A stretch of DNA of 64,000 bases from Cladocopium goreaui (taxonomy: Eukaryota > Sar > Dinophyceae > Suessiales > Symbiodiniaceae): NCBI GenBank assembly GCA_947184155.2, contig CAMXCT020001659.1:1-64000 (forward strand). Reading direction: 5' to 3'. The notes beneath the pieces are model-generated. The model was not told the DNA's origin and did not search any database. It saw only the letters and a program-made list of their open reading frames with translations. A program made the position numbers and the translations under genes. Below are positions 34,901-45,890 of this stretch, piece after piece; position 1 is the stretch's first letter; each line of letters opens with the position of its first letter.

Positions 34901-35572
34901 GAAAACCGATCATATCTGGTTGGTGGTTTGGAACATGGCTTTTATTTTCCATACTATATGGGATGTCATCCTTCCCATTGACTCATATATTTCAGAGGGG
35001 TACGTGTACCACCAACCAGATATCCTCGCTTTTGATTGTTCAAATATCTTGCTTCCCCATGAATCTGGATAAAATTACAACGAGGTCCCTGGCCATCCCT
35101 GGCCAATGTCACTAGAAATGATGGCCAAATTTGCAGAACTTTTGAGGGTGTTGAATTTCTTTAATTCACCCACGTGGATGCAAGACTAAACCAAGGGTTC
35201 GACAGGGTGGGTATTCAGGGGTAACATAGGAATTTGATCAACAAAATGTGTAAACAATCAACATCCACGCCTGGCAAACAACAAAACATTTACATCACAT
35301 CAATCAAATTCTGAGGTTTTCATACTTTTTCTATACCAACCTCGGAAAAAATCGAGAAAACACACATGTCACATCATATGGCTACATATGTTGCCAGGAA
35401 TTCTCCAGGATTTTGTGCCTCTTTTTTGAAGCTTTGCCATGCCTAAACGTGCCTCGGCCAGGCACGGTTAGGCGGTCCCGAAGTGCTGAGCAACTCTGGT
35501 GATGTGGCGCCCTGTGTGGATGGAAAGTCGGACACTTTCGCAACGCGAACAGCGCAGGGCAGTGCTGGCGAA
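31950..35572 (+). CDS. Exons of a long unknown plus-strand gene (segment 1)
   Basis: Exons 31950-32014 (acceptor GCTAG, donor CT|GTATCT), 34196-34277 (acceptor CCCCTAG, donor TTG|GTCAAA) and 35462-35572 (acceptor GGCCAG, donor GAA|GTTGCG). Phase is kept as CT|G, then 0. The joined product runs through VDFEFYRFSLSEGTLELDDL, then YDELSQALDLTDQQTLLQVM, which looks helical, then a Gly/Ser-rich stretch with PEVLSNSGDVAPCVDGKSDT. The introns of 2.2 and 1.2 kb are filled with A and B elements. The codon content is clearly unlike the AT-rich surroundings. No family recognised, and the true ends are not known. Confidence 0.45.
32180..32294. repeat. Family B element (B6)
   Basis: CTGGTTGGTGCTGACTGGAA ... 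CAACCACCAACCAG; centre AGATTGGGGATGATGATCCAATCT is a strong inner hairpin. Confidence 0.8.
32374..32679 (+). CDS. Charged open frame inside a long intron
   Basis: About 100 codons, highly charged and helical in appearance (ETAKLKYEQKCHGWNTLERK, then a basic stretch with RAERCVKTALVKLQP), with no proline-rich or low-complexity bias. It lies between two proposed exons of the long plus-strand gene and has a possible acceptor CAGCAAG near 32385. It could be a skipped exon, a nested gene or chance. Confidence 0.3.
   Translation: MAAPARWRHALDEDFSEWKLHETAKLKYEQKCHGWNTLERKDEQARLKTSRAERCVKTALVKLQPIDFPRFWIRNRQSKALWPCLIKRGMGLLDIVPINVW
32669..32777. repeat. Family A element (A7)
   Basis: Outer ends ACGTCTGGTAATT and GTCCAGACGGGTA still pair with each other although both differ from the family consensus, which suggests matched change or descent from a subtype. 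Confidence 0.7.
32820..33068. repeat. Two family A elements forming a 248-bp inverted structure (A8)
   Basis: A left element (32820-32940, closing with AACCAGGTTGGGTA) faces a right part (32977-33068) whose start TTTACCCAACCTGGTTATGT mirrors that closing end. The whole region folds as one long hairpin. Confidence 0.75.
33417..33533. repeat. Family A element (A9)
   Basis: Left end ATCCTCTGATAAACAT has lost the GT (GATAA), whereas the right end TTGCCAGAGGGTA keeps CAG. Confidence 0.7.
33583..33676. repeat. Family B element, right arm lost (B7)
   Basis: CTGGTCGGTGGTTTGGAACC through TTTTTCAGAGGGGCCCAGCC; the CCACCAACCAG arm is missing. Confidence 0.7.
34410..34512. repeat. Family A element (A10)
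   Basis: Starts ACCCTCTGGTTATGTCAACA; the right end ...TTTACCATAG is truncated. It is part of the 34345 duplication. Confidence 0.7.
34736..34846. repeat. Family A element (A11)
   Basis: Complete ends ACCCTCTGGTAATTTGTTAC and AGTTTACCAGAGGGTA. Confidence 0.85.
34916..35019. repeat. Family B element (B8)
   Basis: CTGGTTGGTGGTTTGGAACA ... GTACCACCAACCAG, with the ATATGGGATGTCATCCTTCC centre of the B3 subtype. Confidence 0.85.
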
Positions 35573-36191
35573 GTTGCGATGGAAACCTTAGGAGATTGGG
35601 ATTTGACCAAGAAAAAACAACTTGGATTAATGGTGATTAATGGTGATTAATGATGGTGATACCCTCTGGTTATGTCAAACATAGCTATTGAAAATTACCA
35701 TAGAAATAGTGGATTTTCCCATTAATAGAAAAAACAACTTGGATTTATTTATGCATGATTTGTGATAGCTAAGTTGGTTTATAACTAGTATAACTCTTGG
35801 GATTAATGATTTATGTTATGGTAGTTAGATAGAATGCTGAGGTATATCTACAGTTAGAGGGGTTATAAACCAACAAGCAAAAAATTGAGGGGCATCACTT
35901 TATAGGGATCTTTGACGTTCTTTGGATTTTCAACAAATGTGCAAACAAAGCCACCGTTTGACTGGTGATTCAATGATAAATGTATGATAAATATATGATA
36001 AATATATGATACATATATGATAAATATATGATAAATATATGATATATATATATGATAAATATATGATAAATCACCAACAAATGGATATTCAATTTTCAAC
36101 CAAAAATATGATAAATCACCAAAGCCACCTGCTGTGCAAAAAGGCCGCCTGCAACTATCCTCTCCAAATCAGCCCCCCAAGCAGAGCACGT

Positions 36192-36435
36192 ACCCTTTGG
36201 TAAACGAACGTAGCTATGGAGAATCACCAATTTAAATCAATTGAATGGGTACCCTCTGGTTATGTCAAAATAGCTATTGAAAATGGACCATAGAAATAGT
36301 TGATTTACCGAACTTAAAGATGGTGATTTTCCAGTTCGCTTTTTGTATGTTTACCAGATGGTAATTCCCATTTATAGTTGATTTACCTATTAAAGATGGT
36401 GATTTTCCATAGCTATGTTAGTTTACCAGAGGGTA
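36192..36435. repeat. Family A element with a second family A element inserted in it (A12 nested)
   Basis: The outer copy begins ACCCTTTGGTAAACGAACGT and ends AGTTTACCAGAGGGTA at 36435. At its centre, 36251-36363 is another copy (ACCCTCTGGTTATGTC ... TTTACCAGATGGTA). Outer halves on either side join to a normal-length element. Confidence 0.85.
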
Positions 36436-37689
36436 ATTCATCTATAAATCCATTTCCATAGCTATGTGAACTTACGATGAAGGCTATTGCGTTTATTGGA
36501 GCAGGTCCCCTCACCGCCATGGTGCGCTGTCGACACGCCACATCCGTTGCGAATCAAACGGAAAAGGAAACGTTTGTCGTAGCGGTACCTTATTTATTAG
36601 GGGCATGTGCTTATTTCATCTTATTTCAAGTAACTATGCAAATTGGTTTTAAGCACCGAAGATGTACAACAATCTGAATTAGCCATCGAAAAATGGGGTG
36701 CAGAAATGGCGGAGATTAGGTAAAAGACGTGACATGGAGAATGAATCAACATGAATCAACATGAATCAACATGAATCAACATGAATCAACTGAACTTGGC
36801 CAATAATTACTTCCTAAGATACTTTGGATCGTTTTCACGTGTCAAAAATGAGTATCCAGGGAGCCGGAGTCCGTCCAGTTCCCATTGGGAGCCGAGCCAT
36901 CCGGAATTTGGCGGGTCGCCGAGATGATCGAGATACACCAGGTTTTTCCACTGGAAAAACGAGTCACATCGAATCACCTGCAGAGTCACCTGCTGGGATT
37001 GGGAGCTTCAGCTTTGGCCACGGAGAAGGATGAGGCTTGAAGCCTAACCGCTTGGTTAACTCACCGCTTGAGTTCGGTTGGAGAATTTTTCGATCCCATG
37101 AGATTCCTTGATATAAAAATTTGATAAACATGGGCTATATATCATCCCCAATCTTGGATTAGTAGTTTGCGTAATCCCCTTGTTTCTTGCTATCAAAGGA
37201 AAATAAATAACTAACCACAAGGAGCAACATATTTTTTGTGGACCATCAAAGATTGACCATGAATTTTGTGACCTGCACGTTCTCTCGGCAATTAGCATTC
37301 TCAAAGAATGATTTTACAGAGATTTCCCACATCATTTTCATCACTTCCAAGGGCTACGAAAAGTTCCCTGTCCACATCTGTCCACATAATCCATCCGCCA
37401 TGGCCAACGGAGATACCCATAGTGACTAAGTGGATCATATTTGGGGATGGTTTTCATAAATTTTCCACGTGGCTTTAGAAAAACACATTGTAAAAGATTC
37501 CCCCTATGGGACGGATGACCATGGCGCAACAGTCCCAGGATTGGATGATGGGAAAATGGATGATGGCTCCCGGAAAATTTGCAGAACTCCCCTTTAGTGG
37601 CAAAAACAACGTGATTTCTTGTGGATATTTCCTTAACCCAACTGGCCCCCCAATCCATGCAGATTAAAGGAAATCATGTTCAATCCATT
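36436..37689. other. No confident gene; short tandem repeat
   Basis: Open frames at 36477-36677 and 36824-37033 on the plus strand lack clear splice pairs. A 10-bp tandem repeat (AACATGAATC, five units) lies at about 36742-36790. Confidence 0.35.
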
Positions 37690-37805
37690 CTGATTGGTGG
37701 TTTCAAACATGAATGGATTATTTTCCATTTCATATATGGGATGTCATCCTTCCCATTGACGAACTCCATCATTTTTCAAGATGGTGAAATTGCACCACCA
37801 ACCAG
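37690..37805. repeat. Family B element (B9)
   Basis: CTGATTGGTGGTTTCAAACA ... GCACCACCAACCAG; a B3-type copy. Confidence 0.8.
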
Positions 37806-37949
37806 ATCATATTTGTCTAACATACCTATGGAAAATCACAATTTTTAATGGGAACATCCACTATTTCTATGGTCATTTCCATATGTTTCCATCAGTGATG
37901 ATTTCAATCCATCCATTTTTTCAAAGACAGGTTTTTGGCGGCCTCCCAG

Positions 37950-40900
37950 CCTGGAATCAGCCTCCCTGAGGATACTAGATGTCACCTAGATGCAGGGCAA
38001 AACATCGTTCTGAAGCTGGCCCCAGGCATTGGGGGGCAGGAAAACTGGGGATGTTTGAGAGTGGTGGTCATTTACCCTCTGGTAATTTAACGTAGCTATT
38101 GAAAATGGCCATTTATAGTGGATTTTCCCATTGAAAATGGTGATTTTCCATAGTTATGTTAGTTTACCAGAGGGTATGGTGATGAGAGTGTTTTAAGATG
38201 GGATACCCTCCGGTAATCAAACATGGCTGGAATTGATGTAGGGAAAGTGACGATGAAGCAATGGATTGAGGGGGATCATAAATTTTAGTGTGCCTGACCC
38301 TTTGGTATTAGAAGTATGTCAATTTTCATATTGCAAAAGATGAGCCAGCAGTTCCACTTGTAAGTAGATAATATATATATATACATATAATAATAATAAT
38401 ATATATATATATATCACCATATTATATGCCACTTATATATATATATTGGCCCTAATGTAGGCACATCCTCAGTTATGGGGTTTACAAAAAACCACAGACA
38501 GGCTGTCCCTGGGACACCCGGCGCATGGCGCATGGCGCCAACCGCGCATGGCGCATGGCGCCAACCGCGCATGGCATGGCGCCCTTCTGGTGATATCATA
38601 GGGAGATGCTGAGTACCCAATCAATCAATGGATTGATTTAAGGGAAAATTTACAGGAACACCCCATATTTCATGGGAAAATCTGTGGTTTCCTGTAGATT
38701 TTCCCTTAAATCAATCCATTGAATCAATGATGATCTGACTTGTTGTTTCAAACATGTTTTTTTTTTCCCACCCTATGACTTGGAGGTGATCAGAATCCAT
38801 ATGCCATATGTCGATAGCGCTACCCAGGATGCACAGCAACCAATTCTTCTGGAAGGACACCTTCCTATTGGAACACGGTGTCTCTTTATGTTTTTTTTGC
38901 ATATAAAGTTGCAAGAGATACCCTCTGGTAAACTAACATAACTATGGAAAATCACCATTTTTAATGGGAAAATCCACTATAAATAGCCATTTTCAATAGC
39001 AAACTGTTAAATTACCAGAGGGTAGCCAGCAATGGTACTCACAAAGTCTTCTGGGTCCTTGGTAGCAGCCTTTTGATTTTGCCACTTGAATCGCACAAAT
39101 TCTTTGCATCTGCCCTGTGATAATCTAATTTTTCGATAGCAAAAAAAATGAAAACCCATATAGAAATCCTAGAAATCCCCATTTGCAGATTTTCACACTC
39201 TAAAAGTGGTAAAGCATCCAGTGCCAGGTTGGGTCGTAGTAATTAGAAATGCCCACAAAACACTTCATGTCAATGGCTTAGATCTCGTTCATGTTTCATG
39301 TTTTGAATCACTTAGGACCTCCTTTTGGATTAATTTTTGTCTAGTTTCACTCCAGTTCCTCACCACACAACTGCAAGCCAGGATGTTTTAATCGCGAATT
39401 AATTGTCATTTCATCACGTTTGTACCAGGAGAGGCCCCCCTCACCTATGTTTGTTGCTTTAGTTTCACCCCATTAACTCTAAGTCTATGATTATTCTATA
39501 GTTAGACCACCCAGAAAACTATAGAATTCACCAAGTGAACTGTGCGTCAACTTGGCGATTACTTCGGGGATTTCCCATTGATTTTCCCATGGTTTTTTCC
39601 ACTTAAAACTCCTCCATGTTTCATGGGATGTTCCTAGGATTTTCCTGGACTTTCCCATGGTTCTTCCTACTAAAACCTTCACTTTCCCTGGGAGTTTCCT
39701 AGATTTTCCCATGGTTTTCTTGATGACAACTCCTCCATTTGTGGATTTTCCCATGGTTTTCCCCATGGAAAAACAGGTCGCCCGGTGAGCGCGTACGGCT
39801 TCACTGTGGTGAACATTTCTGGGACGGCAGCGGTGCCATGGCGATCTGGTAATTTGTTACATAGCGAACTGGAAAATCAGCATTTTTACCCTCTGGTATT
39901 AATGGTTCATGATGTTCATGGGATTTAATGGTGATTATAGAGGTTTAATCAACAAAAAACAGGGATGTTAGTGGATATACCCTCTGGTAAACTGTTACAT
40001 AACTATGGAAAATCACCATTTTCAACGGGCAAATCCACTATTTCGACTGGGCCATTTTCAATAGTTATGTTAGTTTACCAGGCCGGGTAATAGGTAAATC
40101 AACTATTTCGACTGGGCCATTTTCCAGTTCGCTATTGATAAACCATGTTTTTTTTTTTTAGGGGGGGTACCCTCCAAATAGTCACAATATGATACATAAA
40201 TGGTACCCCCATTAATCCGGGATTGACATCAGAGGGAAAAACAGGGACAACTGGAGAGAATCACGGAGAATTCATGGTAGTTCTAACTGAACTGAATTCA
40301 TGTCGTCATGTGAGATGGCCGTTCACATCCACCGGATGATTGCCCAAGTCTATGTTTGTAAATCATGGGGAAAACACATGAGAAAATAATGGGACAAATT
40401 GGGATTTAATGAGGACAATAATGTGGGTAGAACAAAAACCATAAACCACCCTGACTGGGAATGGGATTTCCATACCACCAAAAAAATGGTGATGACTGGG
40501 GGATGGTTGATTACCACAAGGAAAAAATCATGGAGAACTCATTCTAAGATGGTGATTTAATAGGGATTACCATGGGAATATCATGGGATTTATGGTGACG
40601 CTATTGGTGGCTGAAACAGCAACAATAGGATTTAGCTAGCAAAAATGATGGAATTCGTGGGAATATGATGGACGTTTTTCTGGGATAATGGTGATTTACT
40701 CTCCGGTAATCAAACATCGCAAGGGAAAACCCCACTAACAGCTCCATTTTTAGGGGATTTTCCGGCCGTTTTTAGGTTTTTTTGTACCAGAGGGTATCCA
40801 GTGGTTTTCATGGAGGGAGCGATTCGAAGCTAGGGAAATGAACAAGCATCAGGTTGATAGGATAATATAGGGGTACTAATGGGATTGAGGGATTTTTTGG

Positions 40901-43900
40901 GGATATGTTTTACCATCCAGAAAAGATGCCCGGCAATATTTCTCCATGATGCGAATTCCCATCATTCCAAGGTTACGGCAACTCCAAATCCTTTAATTGA
41001 TCACCATTTTTCCAATGAAACCAGCAATTTTTTGGGAAAAAACTCATTTTCAGGCAGACCTAGTCAAATGATACACAGCATGTGCATCCGCATTGGTAAG
41101 TGGTATGTAAATTGCTGACCAAATGGGATGCATATCCAAATGGAGCCTACAAGTCACCTACAGCCAGCAGCTGGATCTATGGTGAATGAGGGGGCTCCTC
41201 CCTGCTATGGCATTTCCGTTGCCAATAGGAAGATTCGGGTGGAGCTCTTGGTGGGTTTGGTTGTGCAGGATGGATTTTCTTGTGCCAAGATAGGCAAACG
41301 CAACAATAGACGGCACTGTTTGCGGGGAGTCTTGGAAGTTCTCCCAAGTAGCCAGCAACACTGGAGCGCAACATCTTGGGTGCTTGTTGACATCATTCCG
41401 GCATGTTTTCCATTCTCCACCCTGTTTGGGGCCAACCCCCAACATACCCAGACAATATCACATACTTGTTGCCTGAGGAAGAATGAAAACATTGGCTATA
41501 CCTAGCGAGTTTGACTTTAGCTTTCAGGATTCAGTAGGTTTTTTTCTGGGTTTCAGACTGTTTCAGACTGTTTCAGGCTTTCAGGCATTACCCTCTGGCA
41601 ATTTAACAGTTTGCTATTGAAAATGACCAGTCGAAATAGTGGATTTTCCCATTAATAGCATGGTGGATCTTTCCATCGTTTTTGGTATGTTTACCAGGCC
41701 GGGTATTCTTGTGGAAAGTTTCCAACAAAACACAGCCATAGCCATAGCCATAGCCTATTAGGAACCAAAGGGATCGTTGTCGTTGCACATCATGTCTACC
41801 GTATATTAACAACAAGTATAACATATATTAAGTCGCATATATAATGAACATAAAAAAATATAACATATAACATATACATATGATAACATACATATAAATA
41901 AATCAATAAATAAATAAATAAATAAATATATATATATATATATCATATGTTACATATTTCTTTATATGCACATATGGGCCCACGAAAACATGTTTCATGG
42001 TGGTGGAGCCGCCGTGAACGTCGCTGAGATCCCGGTGGATTTCTCCATGGCCGGCTCAGCAGATGGTGCCCTGTGTGGGCTGACGGATGTTTTTTCTGGG
42101 TCCTCGTTGATCAATGGTGGTTGATGTTAGTTATAGGGTAGGTTATCTTGATGGTTTATACCACCCATTTATGCTGAATTTAGAATGGTTTATTATTGTT
42201 TTTAACCACAGTAGGAGTTTATATAACGAACCTAGGTTATCTTATATAACAACTACCCTTTTATAGTTAGTTATTAGATGTTAGTTATTAGTTATAGGAT
42301 AGGTTATAAGAGGTTCAGTTATATTACCCAATATAGTGGAGATTATCATTTGAACGTTGATTGTCATATTCCATTATGGTTTCATTGGTGGTTTCAAGTT
42401 TGCCTACATGTTTAACCATAAAATGGGAGGATGAGACCCAAGGACTGTTATCGATGTGCTGAAACCACCAATCAGATTATACTCTGATCATCTCTGATCC
42501 AAACAGTTCAATGGGAATTCCAGGATCCGATTCATTGGAGGTACCTACCATATATAAGGCCTATATAAGGCCTAAATTTCAGGGAATATCCCTAGAAAAT
42601 ATGCCCTTATATAGTACAGTACCTCCATTTCAGGATCCTGAGATTCCCATTGAACAGTGTTTAACTTTGAGGCGCCCTGAACTTGGACACAGTCTTATGC
42701 AACAAACAACTTTGTTTTTGAAGAATTTCAAGGATGTACCGTGATGTACCTCCCGGCAATCAAACATGGCAATAGAGAACTCCCATCTATGGATGTTTAT
42801 GGATTATTTTCCGATTAAAAGCTTCATTTGTAGGGCTATTTCCCAGCCATGTTTGATTACGGGAGGGTGCCAGGCAATGGCGGACCGGGAAATCCCCATC
42901 AAAGATATGGAGGTGTCTGAAAATCGGAGAAACTATGGGAAAATCCTGGGAATACATAGGAAAATCCACTATGAATGGAAGTTTCAATAGGAAAATCCTG
43001 GAACGAAATGAGGATTTTCTATGATTTTCTGGCAAACCATGTTTGATTACCAGAGAGTAGCTTTAACATCTCAGAATCTGTCGCAGATTGCTGGTGTTAT
43101 CATGAGCCATAGGCCTTGCCGACCTGAGTATTGGATCTAATCATCTGGGTTCGGGGAGATGAGATTACTAAGCCACATAATAACCAGTATTAATATTAGT
43201 CACCATGGTTGATATATAGGTTAATATGATGGTTAATATGATGGTTAATATGATGGTTAATCCCCTTAAGCATTATTGATGGGTTTTACTTACCATTAAC
43301 CATACTAGGAGGATAAGTGTAGAAACACCAAGCCCAAGATCAAGATGAGTACACACCAGTGGATTCAGTTCTCCTCCTTGCTACCCCCCAAAAAATACCC
43401 AAAATGAAAAACCCGCAATAGTCTCATACAATCTTATGATTTTGAGGTAAATGGTGCAGGAATGATGGGGGGTATACCTTGTGCAGGAATCTATGGAGCT
43501 TTTATGACAATTACTAGCCACTTGCGGGCTAGTAATCATCCAACCACAACCCCCATAATAACATCAACATAATTCCATAAATAGCATATGATCCCAAAAT
43601 AATCCCATAGCATCAAAAGGCACCCCCACACCCCAAAACAACCGTACAATTCTCCATAATCAGAAAACAACTCCATAACAACCCCACATGAATCCCACAC
43701 AAGGTGGCCGAGTCAGTTATGAGTTGGTTTAGTTTCACCCCATAAACTAATTCGTTAAAGTTCCCCTAAACCCGAGTTAACCAAGTTGTGTGCGTCAACT
43801 TCGCTTTTGTATGCTTTTGTAAACGGTTGGGGCCTCACTTTGTAGGAAACACCTGCTAATCTCTATGTTATAACACATTTATAACCATACCACATGGAAA

Positions 43901-44094
43901 TTCATATAAGCCGGTGAAGAACCCCATATAGATCAAATAAGAATCCAATGATCTTCCCAGATTTTTCTGCGATAAATCGGCAGGATCGACCTGGCGTAAC
44001 CTCAGCGTGAAGCACAGCGTGACGTTGCCCAATGGTGGATCAGCGGGGTTGATGGTGGGACCCTTCGTGCTTTTGGACCTCACTGGACAGGCAG
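37950..44094 (+). CDS. Exons of a long unknown plus-strand gene (segment 2)
   Basis: Exons 37950-38052 (acceptor TCCCAG, donor T|GTTTGA, or up to the A-element GT at 38082), 39777-39848 (acceptor AACAG, donor G|GTAATT), 42009-42088 (acceptor GGTGGAG, donor GAT|GTTTTT) and 43984-44094 (acceptor CGGCAG, donor G|GTTCCG). Junctions T|GT and G|CC keep phase; the last one does so only with an alternative site. Residues include CHLDAGQNIVLKLAPGIGGQ, then VSAYGFTVVNISGTAAVPWR, then VNVAEIPVDFSMAGSADGAL, then LPNGGSAGLMVGPFVLLDLT. These look like beta-strand-rich domain pieces. The donor at 39849 is the start of a partial family A element. No family recognised. Confidence 0.45.
38074..38176. repeat. 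Family A element (A13)
   Basis: ACCCTCTGGTAATTTAACGT ... AGTTTACCAGAGGGTA. The upstream exon frame is open up to its GT. A lone C-type left end (ACCCTCCGGTAATCAAACAT) follows at 38205. Confidence 0.85.
38177..38919. other. No gene seen; microsatellite and GC-rich minisatellite
   Basis: A TA tract spans about 38370-38450. At about 38521-38583 a GC-rich unit (GCGCATGGCGCATGGCGCCA) repeats 2.5 times. An imperfect inverted repeat around AAATTTACAGGAA/TTTCCTGTAGATTTT lies near 38625-38725. Confidence 0.5.
38920..39023. repeat. Family A element (A14)
   Basis: A textbook copy: ACCCTCTGGTAAACTAACAT ... AAATTACCAGAGGGTA with CACTATAAATAGCCATTTTC at the centre. Confidence 0.9.
39024..39776. other. 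No gene seen
   Basis: AT-rich sequence with many TTTTCCCATGG motifs at 39570-39760. The opposite-strand open frame here is built from those motifs. Confidence 0.4.
39845..39905. repeat. Family A left-half fragment at an exon border
   Basis: TCTGGTAATTTGTTACATAG starts exactly at the proposed donor of the 39777-39848 exon; the right half is lost. Confidence 0.7.
39979..40089. repeat. Family A element (A15)
   Basis: ACCCTCTGGTAAACTGTTAC ... TTTACCAGGCCGGGTA. A second partial centre and arm (ACTATTTCGACTGGGCC ... TTCGCTATTG) follows to 40137. Confidence 0.85.
40138..40697. other. No gene seen
   Basis: AT-rich, with repeated GGGATTTNATGG wording but no supported frame or palindrome. Confidence 0.4.
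40698..40797. repeat. Family C element (C1)
   Basis: Family C shares the outer ends of A but continues with GGTAATCAAACAT. Here CTCTCCGGTAATCAAACATC pairs with TTTTTGTACCAGAGGGTA. Confidence 0.65.
40798..41589. other. Ambiguous open region
   Basis: Positions 41128-41505 are open on both strands: 125 codons plus, up to 95 codons minus. The plus frame includes NRKIRVELLVGLVVQDGFSC. No splice pair or homology decides; it may be a decayed coding sequence. Confidence 0.3.
41590..41705. repeat. Family A element (A16)
   Basis: ACCCTCTGGCAATTTAACAG (donor GT changed to GC) ... TTTACCAGGCCGGGTA. A (TA/TAAA)n tract follows at about 41850-41945. Confidence 0.8.
42384..42476. repeat. Family B element, diverged (B10)
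   Basis: TCATTGGTGGTTTCAAGTTT ... GAAACCACCAATCAG; the centre is unlike other copies. Confidence 0.6.
42506..42655. repeat. 150-bp inverted-repeat element of another type
   Basis: GTTCAATGGGAATTCCAGGA is mirrored by TCCTGAGATTCCCATTGAAC, and inner GGAGGTACC / GTACAGTACCTCC and CCTATATAAGG / CCTTATATAG arms pair too. No CTGGT ends. Confidence 0.8.
42748..42869. repeat. Family C element (C2)
   Basis: ACCTCCCGGCAATCAAACAT ... CCATGTTTGATTACGGGAGG. A further right-end fragment (CATGTTTGATTACCAGAGAG) closes at 43059. Confidence 0.75.
43060..43983. other. No gene seen
   Basis: Four tandem ATGGTTAAT units lie at about 43232-43261. A fragment around TTGGTTTAGTTTCACCCCAT (43725) also occurs near 27855 and 39460, marking another dispersed repeat. 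Confidence 0.4.
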
Positions 44095-44341
44095 GTTCCG
44101 ACAGATGCGGGGAATTCGAGCAGGACAAATCTTGGAAAAATATAGGAGAACCATGGAAAATCCACCATAAATGGGAGGTTTATAGCTGGGAACATATGAG
44201 CTATCTTGGATTTGCTGAATCTATGATGTTTTTTTGTGAACTTCCCAGCGGAAAATTCACTATAGACATGTTTTTTGGGAGAGATTGTTTTTCTATTTTC
44301 TGCGGTTCGTAAAGCAAACAAACCCAAGGTAACAGTGAAAA

Positions 44342-44448
44342 CTGGTTGGTGGTTTGGAACATGAATTTTATGACTTTCCATCCAGTTGGGAATGTCATCA
44401 TCCCAACTGAGTAAGATTTTTCAGAGGGGTAGGTCAACCACCAACCAG
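44342..44448. repeat. Family B element (B11)
   Basis: CTGGTTGGTGGTTTGGAACA ... CAACCACCAACCAG, with a short GAGTAAG replacing GACGAACTC. Confidence 0.85.
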
Positions 44449-44787
44449 ATGATTTTGCATAAAATTCTGCAGGGGAGATTCAGAACATCCCAACTAATCC
44501 CAGCCAATGTTGAGGTGAACAGAAGGGGAGTTGGGGTTTTAACACATACCCCAACGATTTCACTAACCCGAAAAACTGGTAGTAAAACTGGTAGCATTGA
44601 AAAATAGAAAAACTATGATTCTACAACTATGCATCAGAATAATCAGAAAAACTAACTAGTAGATAACTAGTAGACTAGTAGTATTCATAGGCAATTTTTC
44701 AAGCAGATCCCAATAGTCAATCAACATAGTTTACATAAAATAAAACTCGACAAAATAATTCCCATATCGGCAGCCCGCAGTCCGCAG

Positions 44788-45141
44788 TTTTCTGGTTTCA
44801 AGATGTCCGGATTCAAAGAGCTGGTGAAGGGCGGAGATTCGCGCTGTTGATGGCAAGGAAGGAGAGAATCAGCCGCTGATGCCGAAAATCTTACTGGTGC
44901 TTAGTAGGGAATGAGGGAATGATCCACAATAACAATCAATAACAATCAATAATCATTCCAGCAACCCCCAGCAACGCATCCATTCCCTACGTTTAGCACG
45001 CACCAGTAAGAAATGAGTTATGTCAGAATCTTGGAGCCTGGAATGGCTGATCTGCTGGAGATGTGGACAGCTCGGCTGGCGTTTTTCCAAAATGTTTGGC
45101 CTCCGCATTCCTTTCTGGCTACTGGCATAGGAGGACGTTGA
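44788..45141 (+). CDS. Two exon-like blocks flanking a palindromic element
   Basis: Block 1 (44788-44850) follows the acceptor CCGCAG and reads FSGFKMSGFKELVKGGDSRC before TGA or a donor T|GTTGAT. Block 2 (45011-45141) begins right after the family F element, has an ATG at 45013 and stays open for 42 codons (PGMADLLEMWTARLAFFQNV). A donor AAAT|GTTTGG at about 45094 is possible. Phase between them does not fit simply, so they may belong to different transcripts. Family not recognised. Confidence 0.3.
44890..45010. repeat. Family F inverted-repeat element
   Basis: A perfect 11-bp terminal repeat, CTTACTGGTGC / GCACCAGTAAG, is followed by the inner pair TAGGGAATG / CATTCCCTA. Like A and B its ends carry CTG|GT and CAG|. 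One copy only in the window. Confidence 0.8.
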
Positions 45142-45802
45142 TCGGTATTTATATGAAATCAGAATGTTAATTTCCTTCTAATGGACACCTGGGAGTGATA
45201 CACCGGATATTATGGAAAAACACGACTATACGCGTGTATATATATATATATATGTATACACCGTATATTTGGGATATTGTTGGGATATCAAGGGTTCATC
45301 TGGGAATATGGGGATCTAACCAGCAACATGTTGAGATATGATTTAATGATATGTAATGGGGAATATAATGGGATATTGGATGTAATGGAATGTACAGTAA
45401 TGTGGATGTCATTGGAATGATGGTTAGGATTTGGGATGATTTGGGTAGATATCCAAAACTGGCCTAAATTCCGCTTTCTGAATTATTACGATTTATCCAG
45501 ATGTTGGCATTCAACCACGAAGCATGGTAGTTTTAACCACAAGAAAGGACACCTTTGGTATTGAAATGACAATGTGAGAACAATACTTGGGGTTGTAACC
45601 ATCATTTACTGCAAAGGGGCTTTAACAATCAAACAAGGGGATGTAGTTGATAAATGATGGTCGATTCTACTTAATATAGGGGGTTATACACTAATGGTTT
45701 ACTACCGTTGGGATTGTGAAAGCCCACAATGGGGATACCGGGATACCAATGGAATGACAGAGGGTCTTGAACACTGTTCAGATGGGTTTGATTTGTACAC
45801 AG
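45142..45802. other. No gene seen
   Basis: A short TA tract lies near 45235-45255; no supported frame. Confidence 0.4.
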
Positions 45803-45890
45803 CACATGCGACAACTCACCGGTGCTGTACATGGATCATGGTGGAGTTCCACCGTTGACGCTGCATGATGAACTGAAAAACCTTAGCTGA
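45803..45890 (+). CDS. Exon-like block, possibly terminal
   Basis: Follows the acceptor TACACAG and reads DNSPVLYMDHGGVPPLTLHD, then ELKNLS and TGA. Internal donors (G|GTGGAG near 45839) would make it internal instead. The opposite strand is also open, more weakly. Family not recognised. Confidence 0.3.

Larger units (their letters stand above)
34345..35950. repeat. Direct duplication of about 330 bp (34345-34690 and 35630-35950)
   Basis: Both copies contain TTAATGGTGATTAATGGTGA, the left part of a family A element, then ATGTTATGGTAGTTAGATAG and a block with CATCACTTTRTAGGGATCTT. The second copy has lost most of the A element's right half. The copies differ by scattered substitutions and indels. 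Confidence 0.8.
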
